From NCBI GenBank assembly GCA_900472175.1, contig UCHD01000004.1, forward strand, positions 650,726-714,725: a stretch of 64,000 nt of DNA. Direction: 5' to 3'. The notes beneath the pieces were generated by a model. The model was given only the letters and a program-made list of their open reading frames with translations, was not told where the DNA came from and searched no databases. This document shows positions 18,353 through 31,183 of the stretch, one piece after another. The first letter of the stretch is position 1. Each line of letters starts with the position of its first letter. This stretch comes from Hyphomicrobiales bacterium. Its GTDB lineage: Bacteria > Pseudomonadota > Alphaproteobacteria > Rhizobiales > Rhizobiaceae. A program made the translations under genes and the position numbers.

Positions 18353-19483
18353 TTACAGCGGCGCCAGGTCGCCCCGCGCCCATTCTTCCTGCGTCTCTTC
18401 CATGAAGGCTGCATAACGGCCTTCCTCGATTGCCTTGCGGATACCCGCCATCAACTCCTGATAATAGGCCAGGTTGTTCCAGGTCAGCAGCATGCCGCCC
18501 AGGCTTTCGTCGGCGCGCACGAGATGATGCAGATAGGCGCGCGAATAGTCGCGTGACGCCGGGCACGCCGACTGATCGTCGAGCGGCCTGATATCCTCGG
18601 CATGACGGGCGTTGCGCAGGTTGACGCGGCCGCGCCGGGTGAAGGCAAGGCCGTGGCGGCCCGCCCTTGTCGGCATGACACAATCGAACATGTCGATGCC
18701 GCGGGCCACGGACTTCAGGATATCGTCCGGCGTGCCGACGCCCATCAGATAGCGCGGCTTCTCTACCGGCAGTTCCGGGCATGTGATGTCGAGCATATCG
18801 AGCATGACCGCCTGCGGCTCGCCGACAGCCAGGCCGCCGATCGCATAGCCCTTGAGGTCGAGACCGGACAGCGCCTGCGCCGAACGGACACGCAGCGCCG
18901 GCACATCGCCGCCCTGGACGATACCGAACATCGCCTTGCCCGGCTGGTCGCCAAAAGCGGTCTTGCAGCGGTCGGCCCAGCGCAACGACATTTCCATTGC
19001 GCGTTCAATATCAGAGGGTTCTGCCGGAAGTCTAACACATTCGTCGAGCTGCATCTGGATATCACTATCCAGCATTCCCTGGATTTCGATCGAGCGCTCC
19101 GGCGACATGTGATGCAAGGCGCCATCGACGTGGCTCTTGAACGTTACGCCCTTTTCGTCGAGCTTGCGCAGGCCGGCGAGCGACATGACCTGAAAGCCGC
19201 CGCTATCGGTCAGGATCGGATAGGGCCAGCGGATCAACTCATGCAGGCCGCCAAGACGCGCCACGCGCTCGGGGCCCGGACGCAGCATCAGGTGATAAGT
19301 GTTGCCGAGAATGATATCGGCGCCGAGATCGCGAACCTGATCGAGATACATCGCCTTGACCGTACCGACGGTCCCGACCGGCATGAATGCCGGCGTGCGG
19401 ATTTCTCCACGCGGCATCGATACCGTGCCGCGGCGCGCCTTGCCGTCGGTTGCCTTGATGTTGAACTGAAAAGTTTCGGTCAT
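18353..19483 (-). CDS. tgt: tRNA-guanine transglycosylase
   Basis: 376 residues. Exchanges guanine-34 of GUN-anticodon tRNAs for preQ1, a step of queuosine synthesis. Full-length TIM-barrel enzyme with recognisable substrate and catalytic segments ([32 protein letters not shown]). The C-terminal zinc site is strikingly eroded: against the Escherichia coli CxCxxC...H ligands it has Ser305, Cys307, Ser310 and Asn336, so only one of four remains. The ATG overlaps the queA stop (ATGA), making a queA-tgt operon. The zinc loss may be lineage-wide in rhizobia; I cannot verify that here. Confidence 0.95.
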   Translation of the reverse strand: MTETFQFNIKATDGKARRGTVSMPRGEIRTPAFMPVGTVGTVKAMYLDQVRDLGADIILGNTYHLMLRPGPERVARLGGLHELIRWPYPILTDSGGFQVMSLAGLRKLDEKGVTFKSHVDGALHHMSPERSIEIQGMLDSDIQMQLDECVRLPAEPSDIERAMEMSLRWADRCKTAFGDQPGKAMFGIVQGGDVPALRVRSAQALSGLDLKGYAIGGLAVGEPQAVMLDMLDITCPELPVEKPRYLMGVGTPDDILKSVARGIDMFDCVMPTRAGRHGLAFTRRGRVNLRNARHAEDIRPLDDQSACPASRDYSRAYLHHLVRADESLGGMLLTWNNLAYYQELMAGIRKAIEEGRYAAFMEETQEEWARGDLAPL

Positions 19484-20568
19484 GTTGCATCCCGGAAAAG
19501 CAGGCTGGAATCGCCGTAGGAATAGAATCGGTAGCCGGTTTCGATGGCGTGCTCATAGGCGCGCCGCATGGTTTCCATGCCACTGAAGGCCGAAACGAGC
19601 ATGAACAGCGTCGACTTCGGCAGATGGAAATTGGTCATCAGCATGTCGACCGCGCGAAAACGATAGCCCGGCGTGATGAAGATGCCTGTCGGGCCGGACC
19701 ACGGACGAATGTCACCATTCTCCTCGGCCGCACTTTCGATCAGCCGCAGGGACGTCGTACCGACGCAGACAATGCGCCCGCCCCTCGCCTTAACCGCGTT
19801 CAGCCGTTCGGCCACGTCGGCACTGACATAGCCGATCTCCTGATGCATGACGTGATCGTCGGTGTCATCGACCTTCATCGGCAGGAAGGTTCCTGCGCCG
19901 ACATGCAGGGTGACGAAATGGCGTTCGACGCCAAGAGTATCCAGAGCCTCAAACAGGCGGTCAGTGAAATGCAGGCCGGCGGTAGGCGCAGCAACGGCCC
20001 CATGCTCGCGCGCGTAAACAGTCTGGTAGTCGGTGCGGTCCTGCTCGTCCTCGGGACGCTTGGAGGCGATATAGGGCGGCAGTGGAATATGGCCGACGGC
20101 AAGGATTGCCTCATCCAACGCCGGACCGGAAAGATCGAACCGCAGGGTCACCTCGCCAGATTCGCCTTTCTCCTCAACGGTCGCGTCCAGCGCGCCCATC
20201 AGGCAGGTATTGGAGCCGTGGCCGAACTCGATGCGATCCCCAACCTTCAAACGTTTGGCGGGACGGGCAAAGGCCTTCCAGCGATCGGCGGCGACGCGCA
20301 TGTGCAGCGTCAGCGACACTTGCGTGACCACATCCTCGCCGCGGCGGCGCAAGCCTTCCAGCTGGGCGGGAATGACTTTGGTATCATTGAAGACGAGAGC
20401 GTCACCGGGACGCAGGAATGAGGGCAAGTCCAGAACGTTATGATCGGTCAGCTCGACGCTTGCCTGTGGCTGAACGACGAGTAAGCGGGCGCTGTCACGC
20501 GGGCTTGCGGGCCGCAGCGCAATATTATCTTCGGGGAGATCGAAATCGAACAGATCGACGCGCATCAA
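19480..20568 (-). CDS. queA: S-adenosylmethionine:tRNA ribosyltransferase-isomerase
   Basis: 362 residues, full length. Transfers and isomerises the ribosyl group of S-adenosylmethionine to preQ1 in tRNA, giving epoxyqueuosine. Typical N-terminus [20 protein letters not shown] and conserved segments [41 protein letters not shown] and [17 protein letters not shown]. Overlaps tgt by the 4-nt ATGA junction. The cyclophilin gene lies 75 nt upstream, in the order usual for rhizobia. Confidence 0.96.
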   Translation of the reverse strand: MMRVDLFDFDLPEDNIALRPASPRDSARLLVVQPQASVELTDHNVLDLPSFLRPGDALVFNDTKVIPAQLEGLRRRGEDVVTQVSLTLHMRVAADRWKAFARPAKRLKVGDRIEFGHGSNTCLMGALDATVEEKGESGEVTLRFDLSGPALDEAILAVGHIPLPPYIASKRPEDEQDRTDYQTVYAREHGAVAAPTAGLHFTDRLFEALDTLGVERHFVTLHVGAGTFLPMKVDDTDDHVMHQEIGYVSADVAERLNAVKARGGRIVCVGTTSLRLIESAAEENGDIRPWSGPTGIFITPGYRFRAVDMLMTNFHLPKSTLFMLVSAFSGMETMRRAYEHAIETGYRFYSYGDSSLLFRDAT

Positions 20569-20643
20569 AACTCTTCTTTAAACGGCAAACCCGCCCCGGC
20601 GCCTTTTAAAGCGATCCGGGACGGGTTTTGGCAATAGCCCGAA

Positions 20644-21153
20644 TTAGGCGTTGGCGGCAAGTTTCATCGACACGATGCTGTCGGGATCCTTGACGGGCTC
20701 GCCCTTCTTGATCTTGTCGACATTTTCCATGCCGGAAATGACCTGGCCCCAGACCGAATACTGCTTGTTCAGCCACGGGCTGTCGGTGAAGCAGATGAAG
20801 AACTGCGAATTGGCAGAGTTCGGCATCTGGCTGCGGGCCATCGAGCACGTGCCGCGTACGTGGCTCATGTTGGAGAATTCAGCCTTGAGGTCCGGCTTTT
20901 CGGAGCCGCCCATGCCGGCACGGGCCGGATTGAAATCCTTGCCACCCGTCTTGCCGAACTGCACGTCGCCGGTCTGCGCCATGAAGTCGTCGATGACGCG
21001 GTGGAAGACGACGCCGTCATAGGCGCCTTCGGCACACAGTTCCTTGATGCGGGCAACGTGGCCCGGCGCCAGGTCCGGCAGAAGCTGGATGACGACCTGC
21101 CCCTTGGTGGTTTCCATGATGATGGTGTTTTCAGGATCCTTGATCTCTGTCAT
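20644..21153 (-). CDS. ppiB: Cytoplasmic cyclophilin-type peptidyl-prolyl isomerase
   Basis: 169 residues, no signal peptide. Cyclophilin core: FHRVIDDFMAQTGD, GGSEKPDLKAEFSNMSHVRGTCSMARSQMPNSANSQFFICF and the WLNKQYSVWGQVISGM segment, which holds the proline-isomerase active-site residues (Arg in FHRVI, Gln in NSQFFI). Catalyses cis-trans isomerisation of Xaa-Pro bonds. A paralogue with a signal peptide lies 43 nt upstream, so the pair supplies a cytoplasmic and a periplasmic form. Confidence 0.92.
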   Translation of the reverse strand: MTEIKDPENTIIMETTKGQVVIQLLPDLAPGHVARIKELCAEGAYDGVVFHRVIDDFMAQTGDVQFGKTGGKDFNPARAGMGGSEKPDLKAEFSNMSHVRGTCSMARSQMPNSANSQFFICFTDSPWLNKQYSVWGQVISGMENVDKIKKGEPVKDPDSIVSMKLAANA

Positions 21154-21195
21154 GGCCTTCTCCTTCTTGTTAAAGCGGGCGTTTTAAAACGGGAT

Positions 21196-21765
21196 TTACT
21201 TGCCGACCTTGACGCTGATCATGCGGTCGGGCTCGGTGACGGAACCATTGTTGGCTTCGTCGCCCTTCTTGATCTTGTCGACATTGTCCATGCCTTCGAT
21301 AACCTTGCCGACGACCGTGTACTGGCCGTTGAGGAAATCGCCGGGGGCGAACATGATGAAGAACTGCGAATTGGCGGAGTTCGGATCCTGGCTACGCGCC
21401 ATGCCAACTGTGCCGCGCGCAAAAGGAACCTTGGAGAATTCAGCCTCGACGTTCGGCTTGGACGAACCGCCCATGCCGGCCATCTCCGGCTTGAAATCCT
21501 TTTCCATGTTGCCGTATTGGACGTCGCCGGTCTGAGCCATGAAGCCCGGGATGACGCGATGGAAGGCGACATTGTTATAGTCGCCCGCTTCAACCAGTTC
21601 CTTGATGCGCGCGACGTGCTTCGGCGCAACATCCGGCATCAGCTCGATGACGACCGGGCCGTCCTTCAGCGTGATGGTGATATAGTCCTTGGCCTGGGCA
21701 AAGGCAGTGCTGGTCAGGGATGCGAGGACAACGGCGCCTGCGAAAGCGAGTTGGAGAATTTTCAT
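21196..21765 (-). CDS. ppiA: Periplasmic cyclophilin-type peptidyl-prolyl isomerase
   Basis: 189 residues from ATG 21765, preferred over the ATG at 21777 because GGGAG sits 5 nt before it. The signal peptide (MKILQLAFAGAVVLASLTSTAFAQ) directs export. The cyclophilin core has FHRVIPGFMAQTGD, GMARSQDPNSANSQFFIMF and FLNGQYTVVGKVIEGMDNVDKI. It probably assists folding of exported proteins. Sits between coaD and the cytoplasmic ppiB on the same strand. Confidence 0.92.
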   Translation of the reverse strand: MKILQLAFAGAVVLASLTSTAFAQAKDYITITLKDGPVVIELMPDVAPKHVARIKELVEAGDYNNVAFHRVIPGFMAQTGDVQYGNMEKDFKPEMAGMGGSSKPNVEAEFSKVPFARGTVGMARSQDPNSANSQFFIMFAPGDFLNGQYTVVGKVIEGMDNVDKIKKGDEANNGSVTEPDRMISVKVGK

Positions 21766-21795
21766 ATGAGCTCCCATGGAAATAAAAGAAAAACG

Positions 21796-22290
21796 TCAGG
21801 ATTTGCGTTTTGCGTTCAGGGCCTGATGTACGGCCTTAGGTACGAAGGCGCTGACATCACCGCCCATGGCAGCGATCTGGCGAACCAATGTGGCGGTAAT
21901 GGGCCGCGAGGCCGTGCCGGCTGGAAGAAACAGGGTCTGGATATCCGGCGCCATCTGCCGGTTCATGCCTGACATCTGCATCTCATAGTCGAGGTCCGTG
22001 CCGTCCCGCAGGCCGCGGACCAGAAGCGAAGCGCCATGTTTTCGCGCCGCATCGACCACCAGATTGTCAAAGGAAACGACCGAGATATCGGCGGCCCGTT
22101 GTGGCAGGAATTCTTTCAAAGACTGCACAATGAGGGCCGCGCGCTCCTCGAAGGAAAACAGCGGCGTCTTGCCGGGATGGATACCGATCGCAACGATAAC
22201 CGTCGGCGCCACGTTCAGCGCCTGCACCAGCACGTCGAGGTGACCGTTCGTCATCGGGTCGAAGGAGCCGGGATAAAAAGCAGTGGTCAT
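21796..22290 (-). CDS. coaD: Phosphopantetheine adenylyltransferase
   Basis: 164 residues from ATG 22290, giving the family-typical start [17 protein letters not shown]. The (T/H)xGH nucleotidyltransferase motif is TNGH at 14-17; the C-terminal motif ([15 protein letters not shown]) contacts ATP. Catalyses the fourth step of coenzyme A synthesis from 4'-phosphopantetheine. The longer ORF from 22323 adds a poor, unconserved extension. Followed 30 nt later by the periplasmic cyclophilin gene. Confidence 0.95.
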   Translation of the reverse strand: MTTAFYPGSFDPMTNGHLDVLVQALNVAPTVIVAIGIHPGKTPLFSFEERAALIVQSLKEFLPQRAADISVVSFDNLVVDAARKHGASLLVRGLRDGTDLDYEMQMSGMNRQMAPDIQTLFLPAGTASRPITATLVRQIAAMGGDVSAFVPKAVHQALNAKRKS

Positions 22291-22512
22291 CGCGCCTGTT
22301 TCCATTTCGAAGCCTTTTGTCACGGACTGCGGCCAATCGCAAGGGAAAGCCCTCGCCGCACCACGTGTTCCCTTTGGAACAGCAGCCGAATGACATGAAC
22401 GCTACATGAAGGGTGCGTTCAAGGTTGTTTCAAGCAGCATCCTGTAAATCGCAAAGTAGAGAACGGAACTTTTTCCAGTCACGGCCGTTTACGGGCTGAA
22501 AGGATCACCGCT
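22291..22512. other. Divergent intergenic region, coaD / small membrane ORFs
   Basis: 222 nt between divergently read coaD and the first tiny membrane ORF; should hold both promoters. I could not assign boxes with confidence. Confidence 0.4.
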
Positions 22513-22635
22513 ATGGCACTTATTCTTCTGTCGATGACCATGTTTTTTGTCATGCTTTTTGCAACGGCAAACGCAATCAGAAACGAAGCGCGCCATGACC
22601 GGCCTGGTCTTAACCGCACGCGTTTGATCAAGTAG
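22513..22635 (+). CDS. Small hydrophobic protein (40 aa)
   Basis: ATG 22513 has AAGGA 8 nt upstream and opens a 40-codon frame: one hydrophobic segment (ALILLSMTMFFVMLFATANA) followed by a basic tail ending RTRLIK and a TAG. The layout is that of a single-span inner-membrane miniprotein. It precedes a second small membrane ORF by 13 nt, and a terminator-like hairpin follows the pair. I do not recognise the family. Existence is inferred from the ribosome site, TM-plus-basic-tail pattern and tandem arrangement. Confidence 0.5.
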   Translation: MALILLSMTMFFVMLFATANAIRNEARHDRPGLNRTRLIK

Positions 22636-22648
22636 AGGATGATCTGTA

Positions 22649-22789
22649 ATGGCCATCACGATGATGATCATATCGGCAGCGATTAGTATCGTGTTCCTGG
22701 TCGATTTCGCCAAAACCATCTTTGAACTTCAGCGCGACAGAAGCGCGATGAAGGCAATCAGCGGTGATTCCGGCGGGTTCAGCGTCTAG
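22649..22789 (+). CDS. Small hydrophobic protein (46 aa)
   Basis: ATG 22649 follows GAGG by about 10 nt. The frame encodes a hydrophobic segment (MAITMMIISAAISIVFLVDF) then a charged helix (FELQRDRSAMKAI) and a Gly/Ser tail. Probably a single-span membrane protein read together with the 40-residue ORF just upstream. No family recognised. Confidence 0.5.
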   Translation: MAITMMIISAAISIVFLVDFAKTIFELQRDRSAMKAISGDSGGFSV

Positions 22790-22834
22790 CATCACCATTT
22801 TTCTACAGAGGCAACCTCCAGTGCCTGCTGTCAT

Positions 22835-22869
22835 AAAAGCCGGACGGTTCCCCTGCCAGTCCGGTTTTT
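22835..22869 (+). terminator. Rho-independent terminator after the small ORFs
   Basis: Stem CCGGAC / GTCCGG flanked by an A-run before and TTTTT after; lies 46 nt after the second small ORF. Confidence 0.6.
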
Positions 22870-22910
22870 CTTTGCCTTGATTAGCCACACGGCCAAACTC
22901 AAGACCAAAG

Positions 22911-22944
22911 AAAAAGCCGGGCGAAACAATCGCCCGGCTTTTTT
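22911..22944 (-). terminator. Bidirectional rho-independent terminator of gyrA
   Basis: Perfect hairpin with arms GCCGGGCG / CGCCCGGC, 7-nt loop, A-run on one side and T-run on the other, 20 nt after the gyrA stop codon. Confidence 0.85.
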
Positions 22945-22963
22945 ATTCATAGCGCGGAAGGGG

Positions 22964-25756
22964 TTATTCTTCCGTTGCGGCCGGCGGCTCGGCGCTTGCC
23001 TCGCCTTCCGGCAGATCCACGTCACCGGCGATTTCCTCATCCTCATCCGATTCAGGTTCGCTGATCCGCTCGACAGAGACGACCTTTTCGTCCTTGGCCG
23101 TCGAGAAGATGGTCACGCCCTTGGTGGCGCGGCTTGCAAGCCGGATGCCGCCAACGGGGACACGGATCAACTGGCCACCATCGGAGACCAGCATGATCTG
23201 GTCATTGTCTTCAACCGGGAAGGCCGCGACCAGTTCGCCGATTTCACCGGTCTTGGAGGTATCCGTCGCGCGGATACCCTTGCCGCCACGGCCGGAGGTG
23301 CGGAAGTCGTAGGTGGAGGAGCGCTTGCCAAACCCCTTGACGGAGACCGTCAGCACGAACTGTTCGCGTGCCTTGAGTTCCTCGTAACGGGCATCGTCAA
23401 GCTGACCTTCTTCAGTGACTTCCTCGCCGACGAGCGCGATTTCCTCGTCCTCGCCGGTTGCCGCACGCCGTTCGGCGGCAGCGCGTTTCAGGTAGGCTGC
23501 CCGTTCCCACGGCTCGGCATCGACATGGCCGACGATGGTCATCGAGATGATCCGATCGCCTTCGCCGAGCGTGATGCCGCGAACACCGATCGAGTTACGG
23601 CCGGCAAAGACGCGGACGTCATCAACCGAGAAGCGGATGCACTGGCCGAACGCCGTCGTCATCAGCACGTCGTCATGCTCTGTACAGGTTTCGACGGAGA
23701 GGATTTCGTCACCCTCTTCGTCCAGCTTCATGGCAATCTTGCCGTTACGGTTGACCTGGACGAAATCCGACAGCTTGTTGCGGCGGACTGTTCCGCGCGT
23801 TGTCGAGAACATTACGTCGAGGTTTTCCCACGTCGTTTCGTCCTCGGGCAGCGGCATGATCGTGGTGATGCGTTCGCCAGGCTCCAGCGGCAGCATGTTG
23901 ATCAGGGCCTTGCCGCGTGACTGCGGCGTGCCGATCGGCAGGCGCCAGACCTTTTCCTTGTAGACGATGCCACGCGACGAGAAAAACAGCATCGGCGTAT
24001 GGGTGTTGGCAACGAACAGGCGCGTGACGAAATCCTCGTCGCGCGTCGCCATGCCGGAACGGCCCTTGCCGCCACGGCGCTGGGCACGATACGTCGCCAG
24101 CGGCACGCGCTTGATGTAGCCGAGATGGGACACGGTGATGACCATGTCTTCCCGGGCGATCAGGTCCTCGTCGTCCATGTCCGGACCGCCTTCGATGATC
24201 ACGGTGCGGCGCGGGGTGCCGAACTCTTCGCGAACGGCGATGAGTTCGTCCTTGACGATCGTCATGATGCGGATGCGTGACGACAGGATATCGAGATAGT
24301 CGCTGATTTCGGCGCCGATCTTGTTCAATTCGTCGCCGATTTCATCGCGGCCAAGCGCCGTCAGGCGGGCAAGGCGCAGTTCAAGGATCGCGCGGGCCTG
24401 CTCTTCGGACAGATTGTAGGTCATGTCCTCATTGATGCGATGGCGCGGATCGTCAATCAGACGGATCAGGCTTTCGACATCAGCGGCCGGCCAGCGGCGC
24501 GTCATCAACTGTTCGCGTGCGGTAGCAGGATCCGGTGCGCTGCGGATCAGCTTGATGATTTCGTCGATATTGGCAACGGCAATGGCAAGACCGACCAACA
24601 CATGCGCCCGCTCGCGCGCCTTGCGCAGCAGGTACTTGGTGCGGCGGCTGATGACTTCCTCGCGGAAGGCAACGAAGGCGCGCAGCATGTCGAGCAGCGT
24701 CATCTGCTCCGGCTTGCCGCCGTTCAGCGCTACCATGTTGCAGCCAAACGAGGTCTGCAGCGGCGTGTAGCGATAGAGCTGGTTGAGGATCACTTCGGCG
24801 TTGGCGTCGCGCTTCAGCTCGACGACGACGCGGTAACCCTGGCGGTCGGATTCGTCGCGGAGGTCGGAAATGCCCTCGATGCGCTTGTCCTTGACCAGTT
24901 CGGCCATCTTCTCGATCATCGTCGCCTTGTTCACCTGGTAGGGAACTTCGGTGATGATGATCTGCTCACGGTCGCCGCGCATCGGTTCGATGGTGGCGCG
25001 GCCGCGCATGATGACCGAGCCGCGGCCCGTCTCATAAGCCGAACGGATGCCGGACCGGCCAAGGATGAAGGCGCCGGTCGGGAAGTCCGGCCCCGGAATG
25101 ATCTCCATCAGCTGCGGCAGTTCAAGGCCAGGTTCATCAATCAGCGCGATACAGCCGTTGATCACTTCGATCAGGTTGTGTGGCGGGATATTGGTCGCCA
25201 TGCCAACGGCGATGCCGCCGGCCCCGTTGACCAGAAGGTTCGGGAATTTTGCAGGGACGACAGACGGCTCGCTTAGCGTGCCATCATAGTTGTCACGAAA
25301 ATCGACTGTTTCCTTGTCGAGATCGTCGAGCAGCGCGTGCGCCGCCTTTTCCAGGCGGCACTCGGTGTAGCGTTCGGCCGCCGGCGGATCGCCGTCGATC
25401 GAGCCGAAATTGCCCTGACCGTCGATCAGCGGCAGCCGCAGCGACCATGGCTGGGCCATACGGGCGAGCGCGTCATAGATCGCCGAGTTGCCGTGCGGAT
25501 GGAATTTACCCATCACGTCCCCGGTGACGCGGGCGCATTTGACGTATTTCTTGTTCCAGTCGATGCCCAGCTCGCTCATCCCGAAAAGGATGCGCCGGTG
25601 CACGGGCTTCAGACCATCGCGGACATCGGGAAGAGCACGGCTGACGATAACGCTCATGGCGTAATCGAGATACGAGCGCTGCATTTCCTCCATGATGGAA
25701 ATGGGCTCGATGCCTGGTGGGTTCTTGCCGCCGCCTGGTGTGCTTTGTTCAGTCAA
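22964..25756 (-). CDS. gyrA: DNA gyrase subunit A
   Basis: 930 residues, full length. Breakage-reunion subunit of gyrase, which introduces negative supercoils. The catalytic tyrosine is Tyr130 in [10 protein letters not shown]. The quinolone-resistance region reads [17 protein letters not shown], with Ser91 and Asp95 at the positions equivalent to E. coli Ser83/Asp87, i.e. the unmutated residues. The C-terminal beta-pinwheel repeats are present, including a GyrA-box-like [10 protein letters not shown]. The acidic C-terminal tail is rich in Glu/Asp and ends EPPAATEE. Monocistronic between a strong terminator and a 231-nt upstream gap. Confidence 0.98.
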   Translation of the reverse strand: MTEQSTPGGGKNPPGIEPISIMEEMQRSYLDYAMSVIVSRALPDVRDGLKPVHRRILFGMSELGIDWNKKYVKCARVTGDVMGKFHPHGNSAIYDALARMAQPWSLRLPLIDGQGNFGSIDGDPPAAERYTECRLEKAAHALLDDLDKETVDFRDNYDGTLSEPSVVPAKFPNLLVNGAGGIAVGMATNIPPHNLIEVINGCIALIDEPGLELPQLMEIIPGPDFPTGAFILGRSGIRSAYETGRGSVIMRGRATIEPMRGDREQIIITEVPYQVNKATMIEKMAELVKDKRIEGISDLRDESDRQGYRVVVELKRDANAEVILNQLYRYTPLQTSFGCNMVALNGGKPEQMTLLDMLRAFVAFREEVISRRTKYLLRKARERAHVLVGLAIAVANIDEIIKLIRSAPDPATAREQLMTRRWPAADVESLIRLIDDPRHRINEDMTYNLSEEQARAILELRLARLTALGRDEIGDELNKIGAEISDYLDILSSRIRIMTIVKDELIAVREEFGTPRRTVIIEGGPDMDDEDLIAREDMVITVSHLGYIKRVPLATYRAQRRGGKGRSGMATRDEDFVTRLFVANTHTPMLFFSSRGIVYKEKVWRLPIGTPQSRGKALINMLPLEPGERITTIMPLPEDETTWENLDVMFSTTRGTVRRNKLSDFVQVNRNGKIAMKLDEEGDEILSVETCTEHDDVLMTTAFGQCIRFSVDDVRVFAGRNSIGVRGITLGEGDRIISMTIVGHVDAEPWERAAYLKRAAAERRAATGEDEEIALVGEEVTEEGQLDDARYEELKAREQFVLTVSVKGFGKRSSTYDFRTSGRGGKGIRATDTSKTGEIGELVAAFPVEDNDQIMLVSDGGQLIRVPVGGIRLASRATKGVTIFSTAKDEKVVSVERISEPESDEDEEIAGDVDLPEGEASAEPPAATEE

Positions 25757-25987
25757 TTTCGATCACGATCTTTGTTCAGAATCAGACAGATTTTTATAGC
25801 CGAATGCGTTGGCGAGCGCCAATTTCGGGGCCGGGTTGTGAACAGCCTTTTAGGCTCATCGTCGCTCTTACAGGCATTTGCAAGGCAAAAGCGGCTAAAC
25901 AGTGAAGGACAGGTCTTTCATTCAGCGATCCCCTCGCCTAACAATTCATCAGACGGTCATCATAAACAAGGCCGCGAGGGGAATGGG

Positions 25988-26617
25988 ATGTCTCATATCG
26001 ACCTTTTGATCAATGCGCTGACCACGATCCTGGTCACCATCGATCCACCCGGCCTTGCGCCGATCTTCCTGAGCTTGACAGTCGGCATGAGCCGTCAGGA
26101 ACGCTTTCTGGTCGCCCGGCGTGGCACGCTGATCGCCTTCTTCATCCTGTCGGCGTTCGCTTTGTTCGGCAACGGCATTCTTGGCCTGCTCGGTATCTCC
26201 ATCGGCGCCTTCCGGATTGCCGGCGGTCTGCTGCTGTTCTGGATCGCCTTCGAAATGATCTTCGAGAAGCGCAACGAGCGCAAGGAGAAGACCGGCGAGG
26301 CTGCCATCACCCGCGATCACATCCATAATATCGCAGTGTTCCCGCTTGCCTTGCCTCTGATTGCCGGCCCCGGCGCCATCTCGGCGACAATCCTGTTGTC
26401 CGGGTCATTCTCGGCAACCATCGACCGGGCGCAACTGATCCTGGTCATCGCTTTCTGCCTGGCCATCCTGTTTGCCTCGCTCGTCATCGCCGAGCGCATC
26501 GACCGGTTTTTAGGCGTCACCGGCCGCGCCATCCTGACGCGCCTGCTCGGCGTCATCCTCGCGGCCTTGGCGGTGCAGTTCGTCGTCGATGGCGTCAAAT
26601 CGACCATGGGGTTATGA
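25988..26617 (+). CDS. MarC family integral membrane protein
   Basis: 209 residues from ATG 25988 (GAGGGGA upstream). Six predicted hydrophobic segments and the MarC signature ALTTILVTIDPPGLAPIFLSLT near the start and FPLALPLIAGPGAISATILL in the middle. Members were once linked to antibiotic resistance, but their function is unproven; some are called NAAT transporters. The gene is divergent from gyrA and convergent with ssb. Confidence 0.88.
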   Translation: MSHIDLLINALTTILVTIDPPGLAPIFLSLTVGMSRQERFLVARRGTLIAFFILSAFALFGNGILGLLGISIGAFRIAGGLLLFWIAFEMIFEKRNERKEKTGEAAITRDHIHNIAVFPLALPLIAGPGAISATILLSGSFSATIDRAQLILVIAFCLAILFASLVIAERIDRFLGVTGRAILTRLLGVILAALAVQFVVDGVKSTMGL

Positions 26618-26648
26618 TCACGCTCAATTGCGGCTGGTTCCATAGACG

Positions 26649-26677
26649 AAAAAGGCCCGGTTTCCCGGGCCTTTTTT
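26649..26677. terminator. Bidirectional terminator between MarC gene and ssb
   Basis: Arms GGCCCGG / CCGGGCC with a 4-nt loop, A-run before and T-run after; lies between two convergent genes. Confidence 0.85.
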
Positions 26678-26695
26678 GACTGTAGATTGCGTCGA

Positions 26696-27232
26696 TCAGA
26701 ACGGAATATCGTCATCCATATCGCGCGAAAAATTTCCGCCGCTGTTGCTGGCGCCGCTACGGCCCGCCGGCGCCGGGGACGGGCGATCGTAATCGCCACC
26801 ATAGTTGCTGGAACCGCCGCCAGCATTGCCGCCGCCATACTCGGAGCCGCCGCGGCCACCACCAGCACCCTGCCCGTCGCCACGGCCACCAAGCATGGTC
26901 AGCGTCGAGTTGAAGCCCTGCAGCACGATTTCCGTCGAGTAGCGGTCCTGGCCGTCCTTGTCCTGCCATTTGCGGGTCTGCAGCTGACCTTCGACATAAA
27001 CCGTCGAACCCTTCTTCAGATACTGCTCGGCAACCTTGCACAGACCTTCATTGAAGATCACCACGCGGTGCCATTCGGTCTTTTCCTTGCGCTCGCCGGA
27101 ATTGCGGTCACGCCAGCTTTCCGAGGTCGCAATGTTGAGGTTTGCGATCGGCTTGCCGTCCTGCGTGCGCCGGATTTCCGGGTCTGCCCCGAGGTTACCG
27201 ATCAAAATCACCTTGTTGACACTGCCTGCCAT
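26696..27232 (-). CDS. ssb: Single-stranded DNA-binding protein
   Basis: 178 residues. N-terminal OB fold ([47 protein letters not shown]), then a Gly-rich low-complexity linker (about 117-165) and the acidic protein-interaction tip DMDDDIPF. Coats single-stranded DNA in replication, repair and recombination. Transcribed away from uvrA; the shared intergenic region has a LexA-type operator, so SOS control is likely. Confidence 0.97.
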   Translation of the reverse strand: MAGSVNKVILIGNLGADPEIRRTQDGKPIANLNIATSESWRDRNSGERKEKTEWHRVVIFNEGLCKVAEQYLKKGSTVYVEGQLQTRKWQDKDGQDRYSTEIVLQGFNSTLTMLGGRGDGQGAGGGRGGSEYGGGNAGGGSSNYGGDYDRPSPAPAGRSGASNSGGNFSRDMDDDIPF

Positions 27233-27359
27233 CTTGCTTTTCCCGCTATCCTGCCAGACCTTGCGGCCCGGCTTCCAAATTCAGAGCGCGCATCTTAGCG
27301 GCTGACGGCCAAGCATACGCCCCTGTGCATTGTATCATCCACAACAGATTTCGAAAATC

Positions 27360-27374
27360 GTTCTTTCTTTGTTC
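27360..27374. promoter_or_regulatory. LexA (SOS) operator between ssb and uvrA
   Basis: Exact match to the alphaproteobacterial LexA consensus GTTC-N7-GTTC (spacer TTTCTTT). It lies nearly midway, about 128 nt from the ssb start and 125 nt from the uvrA start, in keeping with shared SOS control of both genes. Confidence 0.8.
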
Positions 27375-27475
27375 TATTAAATCCGTAATATCCTGTCAAC
27401 CGACTCGGGAAGCCCACCTGTTTTTCGCATTGCGCCTCGACATGCGCCGTGCCGTACTTAAATAGGAGCTTTCCA

Positions 27476-27498
27476 ATGCAGATCAAAAGCTGGGCACG

Positions 27499-27502
<4 letters not shown>
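27476..27502 (+). CDS. 8-codon leader ORF coupled to uvrA
   Basis: ATG 27476 has a strong AGGAG 7 nt upstream and encodes MQIKSWAR then TGA. The TGA overlaps the uvrA ATG (ATGA). The uvrA start itself has no good ribosome site, so translation of this mini-ORF may deliver ribosomes to uvrA. Seen in sequence; coupling is inferred. Confidence 0.5.
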
Positions 27503-30420
<2,918 letters not shown>

Positions 30421-30457
30421 CTTTTAGGTCTTCAGCAAACGCATTTCAGGACGACGT

Positions 30458-31177
30458 ATGTCAAACGCGGACTTTTATTCACAATTCTCCAGTGAGGAAG
30501 AAGAGTTCTACGCCATAACTCTACTGGGTAAAGACGGGCGAATAATTTGGGCCACGCAGACTCATTGGGTTGGATTCACTGACTCGCAACCGCGGAAGGA
30601 ACTGCGAGAGCCCAGTAGGGTATATGCCAGAGTGGGTAAGGTGTGGGCCAACCTCGGTCAATCGTTTGTGGTTGTCCGGTCTGCCGATCAAATGTTGCGA
30701 TTTATGGTATCCGGGGGCAATGCTCTCGTTGAGCCCGACCTTTTTGAAGTTGGTTTCAAAGAGTTTCTAAAGCCGGAAATAGCAATACCGGACGGCGCAG
30801 CAGGTTTTTCTCACTCAAGTTTTTTTGAGGACGCAGCCTTCAAAAGAGTTCCGAATCCGAAACTGAGAATGAGGATTTTGAGTAGAGATGATCGTCGCTG
30901 CAGAATATGTGGAAGAAGGCCTGACGATCATTTGGATTTGGAACTTCATGTTCATCACATCAGGCCTTGGTCCAGAGGTGGAGTAACCGACGCGAAAAAC
31001 CTTATCACTTTGTGTAATACGTGCCACAAGGGGTTGGAACCTCACTACGATATGAACTTATTTCGATATACAGATGATGAAAAGTTGTCACCAAACGTAA
31101 AGAAAGCCGCCGAAGAATATGCGGAGGGAGTGCTTGAGTACCGAAGAATTGCTCGAGAAAGTGAGATAGAGGAGTAG
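30458..31177 (+). CDS. HNH endonuclease domain protein
   Basis: 239 residues. The C-terminal HNH module has Cys148/Cys151 (CRICGRR), HVHHIRPW (His164-His167), Asn181 and CNTCHKG (Cys186, Cys189, His190), so metal-site and catalytic residues look intact. The N-terminal about 130 residues (FYAITLLGKDGRIIWATQTHW) are unassigned. The gene is visibly AT-richer with more A/T-ending codons than uvrA and the DUF72 gene on either side, suggesting recent acquisition. HNH domains occur in restriction, phage and mobile-element nucleases; no methylase or partner lies beside it, so its role is unknown. Confidence 0.8.
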   Translation: MSNADFYSQFSSEEEEFYAITLLGKDGRIIWATQTHWVGFTDSQPRKELREPSRVYARVGKVWANLGQSFVVVRSADQMLRFMVSGGNALVEPDLFEVGFKEFLKPEIAIPDGAAGFSHSSFFEDAAFKRVPNPKLRMRILSRDDRRCRICGRRPDDHLDLELHVHHIRPWSRGGVTDAKNLITLCNTCHKGLEPHYDMNLFRYTDDEKLSPNVKKAAEEYAEGVLEYRRIARESEIEE

Positions 31178-31183
31178 GGTGAT

